Shown piece after piece: positions 4,851 to 5,299 of a DNA stretch of 5,299 bases. A program made the translations under genes and the position numbers. The notes under the pieces are model-generated. The model was not told the origin of the DNA. It saw only the letters and a program-made list of their open reading frames with translations, and did no database searches. How positions within the stretch are numbered: position 1 is the stretch's first letter; every line of letters starts with the position of its first letter. This DNA comes from Campylobacteraceae bacterium (GTDB lineage Bacteria > Campylobacterota > Campylobacteria > Campylobacterales > Campylobacteraceae): positions 1 through 5,299 of the forward strand of contig JAITEH010000039.1 of NCBI GenBank assembly GCA_031282125.1, read 5' to 3'.

Positions 4851-5299
4851 GTGATAAAAAATCCCAAAATCAGCAAATTAGAGAGTGTGATACAGAAGAT
4901 ACAAACGCCTTGTTATGTGTGCGAAGAGGCGCTTTTGGAAGAAAATCTGAAAAGACTTCAATATGTCCAGCAGGCAAGCGGAGCAAAAATATTGTTGGCG
5001 TTGAAAGGTTTTGCGCTGCAAGATACATTTTACCTAGTCAGGCAGTATCTGCAAGGCTGCACAGCAAGCGGACTTTACGAGGCAAAATTGGCGCGTGAAG
5101 CGTTTGATAAAGAGGTGCATACATACTCTCCCGCCTTCAAAGAGAGCGAAATAGACGAAATTGTCAAAATAAGCAACCATGTAGTTTTTAACTCTTTTTC
5201 ACAGTGGCAAAAGTTTAAAGCAAAAGCCGTCGGACGCGTCTCATGCGGCATTCGCGTCAATCCCGAAGTCTCATCTGCGCCTGTTGCGCTGTATGACCC
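4851..5299 (+). CDS. nspC: Carboxynorspermidine/carboxyspermidine decarboxylase, N-terminal part (runs off right edge)
   Basis: The first 149 codons of a PLP-dependent decarboxylase of the alanine racemase-fold (fold III) group. NspC removes the carboxyl group of carboxyspermidine or carboxynorspermidine to give spermidine or norspermidine, the last step of the pathway begun by the upstream dehydrogenase. Visible blocks are TPCYVCEEALLEENLKRL (19-36), the cofactor lysine motif KILLALKGFA (46-55; Lys52 is the expected Schiff-base lysine), GCTASGLYEAKLARE (69-83), VHTYSPAFKESEIDEI and VVFNSFSQWQKF. The start of the barrel is present. The C-terminal domain, with the other half of the active site, lies outside the window; the family is usually about 370-400 residues. 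The start is GTG at 4851 with AAGG (4841-4844) 6 nt upstream. The ATG two bases earlier is followed at once by TGA and cannot be the start. Confidence 0.92.
   Translation, partial: MIKNPKISKLESVIQKIQTPCYVCEEALLEENLKRLQYVQQASGAKILLALKGFALQDTFYLVRQYLQGCTASGLYEAKLAREAFDKEVHTYSPAFKESEIDEIVKISNHVVFNSFSQWQKFKAKAVGRVSCGIRVNPEVSSAPVALYD

Noticed and set aside
4910..5098. A 62-codon plus-strand open frame inside nspC
   Set aside because: It is an off-frame shadow of the decarboxylase, whose own frame shows clear family motifs over the same bases.

Overview
The window looks like a chromosomal segment of a bacterium of the Campylobacterota (formerly Epsilonproteobacteria), perhaps a free-living Sulfurimonas/Sulfuricurvum-type organism. 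The reasons are moderately AT-rich coding sequence, compact AT-rich promoters with TAAAAT/TATAAT -10 boxes, and spermidine synthesis by the carboxyspermidine route, which is typical of this group. The genus is inferred; there is no rRNA or other strong taxonomic marker.

Layout. Positions 1-620 (minus) hold the N-terminal 206 codons of an MsbA-like ABC exporter that runs off the left edge. Positions 684-1997 (minus) hold a 12-TM major facilitator transporter with a small soluble C-terminal domain, resembling YajR. A divergent promoter region (about 1998-2114) separates this from a plus-strand pair: an RdgB/HAM1 nucleotide-pool-cleaning pyrophosphatase (2115-2717) that overlaps by ATGA with carboxy(nor)spermidine dehydrogenase (2714-3931). 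After 919 bp of non-coding sequence comes the start of carboxy(nor)spermidine decarboxylase nspC (4851 to the right edge), which uses a GTG start. The dehydrogenase condenses aspartate semialdehyde with a diamine (putrescine for spermidine) and reduces the product. NspC then decarboxylates carboxyspermidine to spermidine. The window therefore carries both dedicated steps of the pathway.

The most unusual part is the gap between the two polyamine genes (3932-4850). It is packed with inverted repeats: four copies of a REP-like palindrome with an ATTCCCGC/GCGGGAAT core, three of a second family with an ATTGC/GCAAT core, and several further strong hairpins. The copies are arranged symmetrically. 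A 30-bp perfect inverted pair (4158-4187 and 4643-4672) encloses a second inverted pair (4213-4246 and 4549-4597). That inner pair encloses a roughly 300-bp core whose centre (4311-4461) can be folded by hand into a three-way-junction structure, followed by two more hairpins. I read 4213-4597 as a non-autonomous, MITE/REPIN-like mobile element with a structured core. No transposase is present in the window. The two REP families share the same outer sequences and differ mainly in their cores.

Pairings and promoters were found by eye. No folding program, database search or alignment was run.
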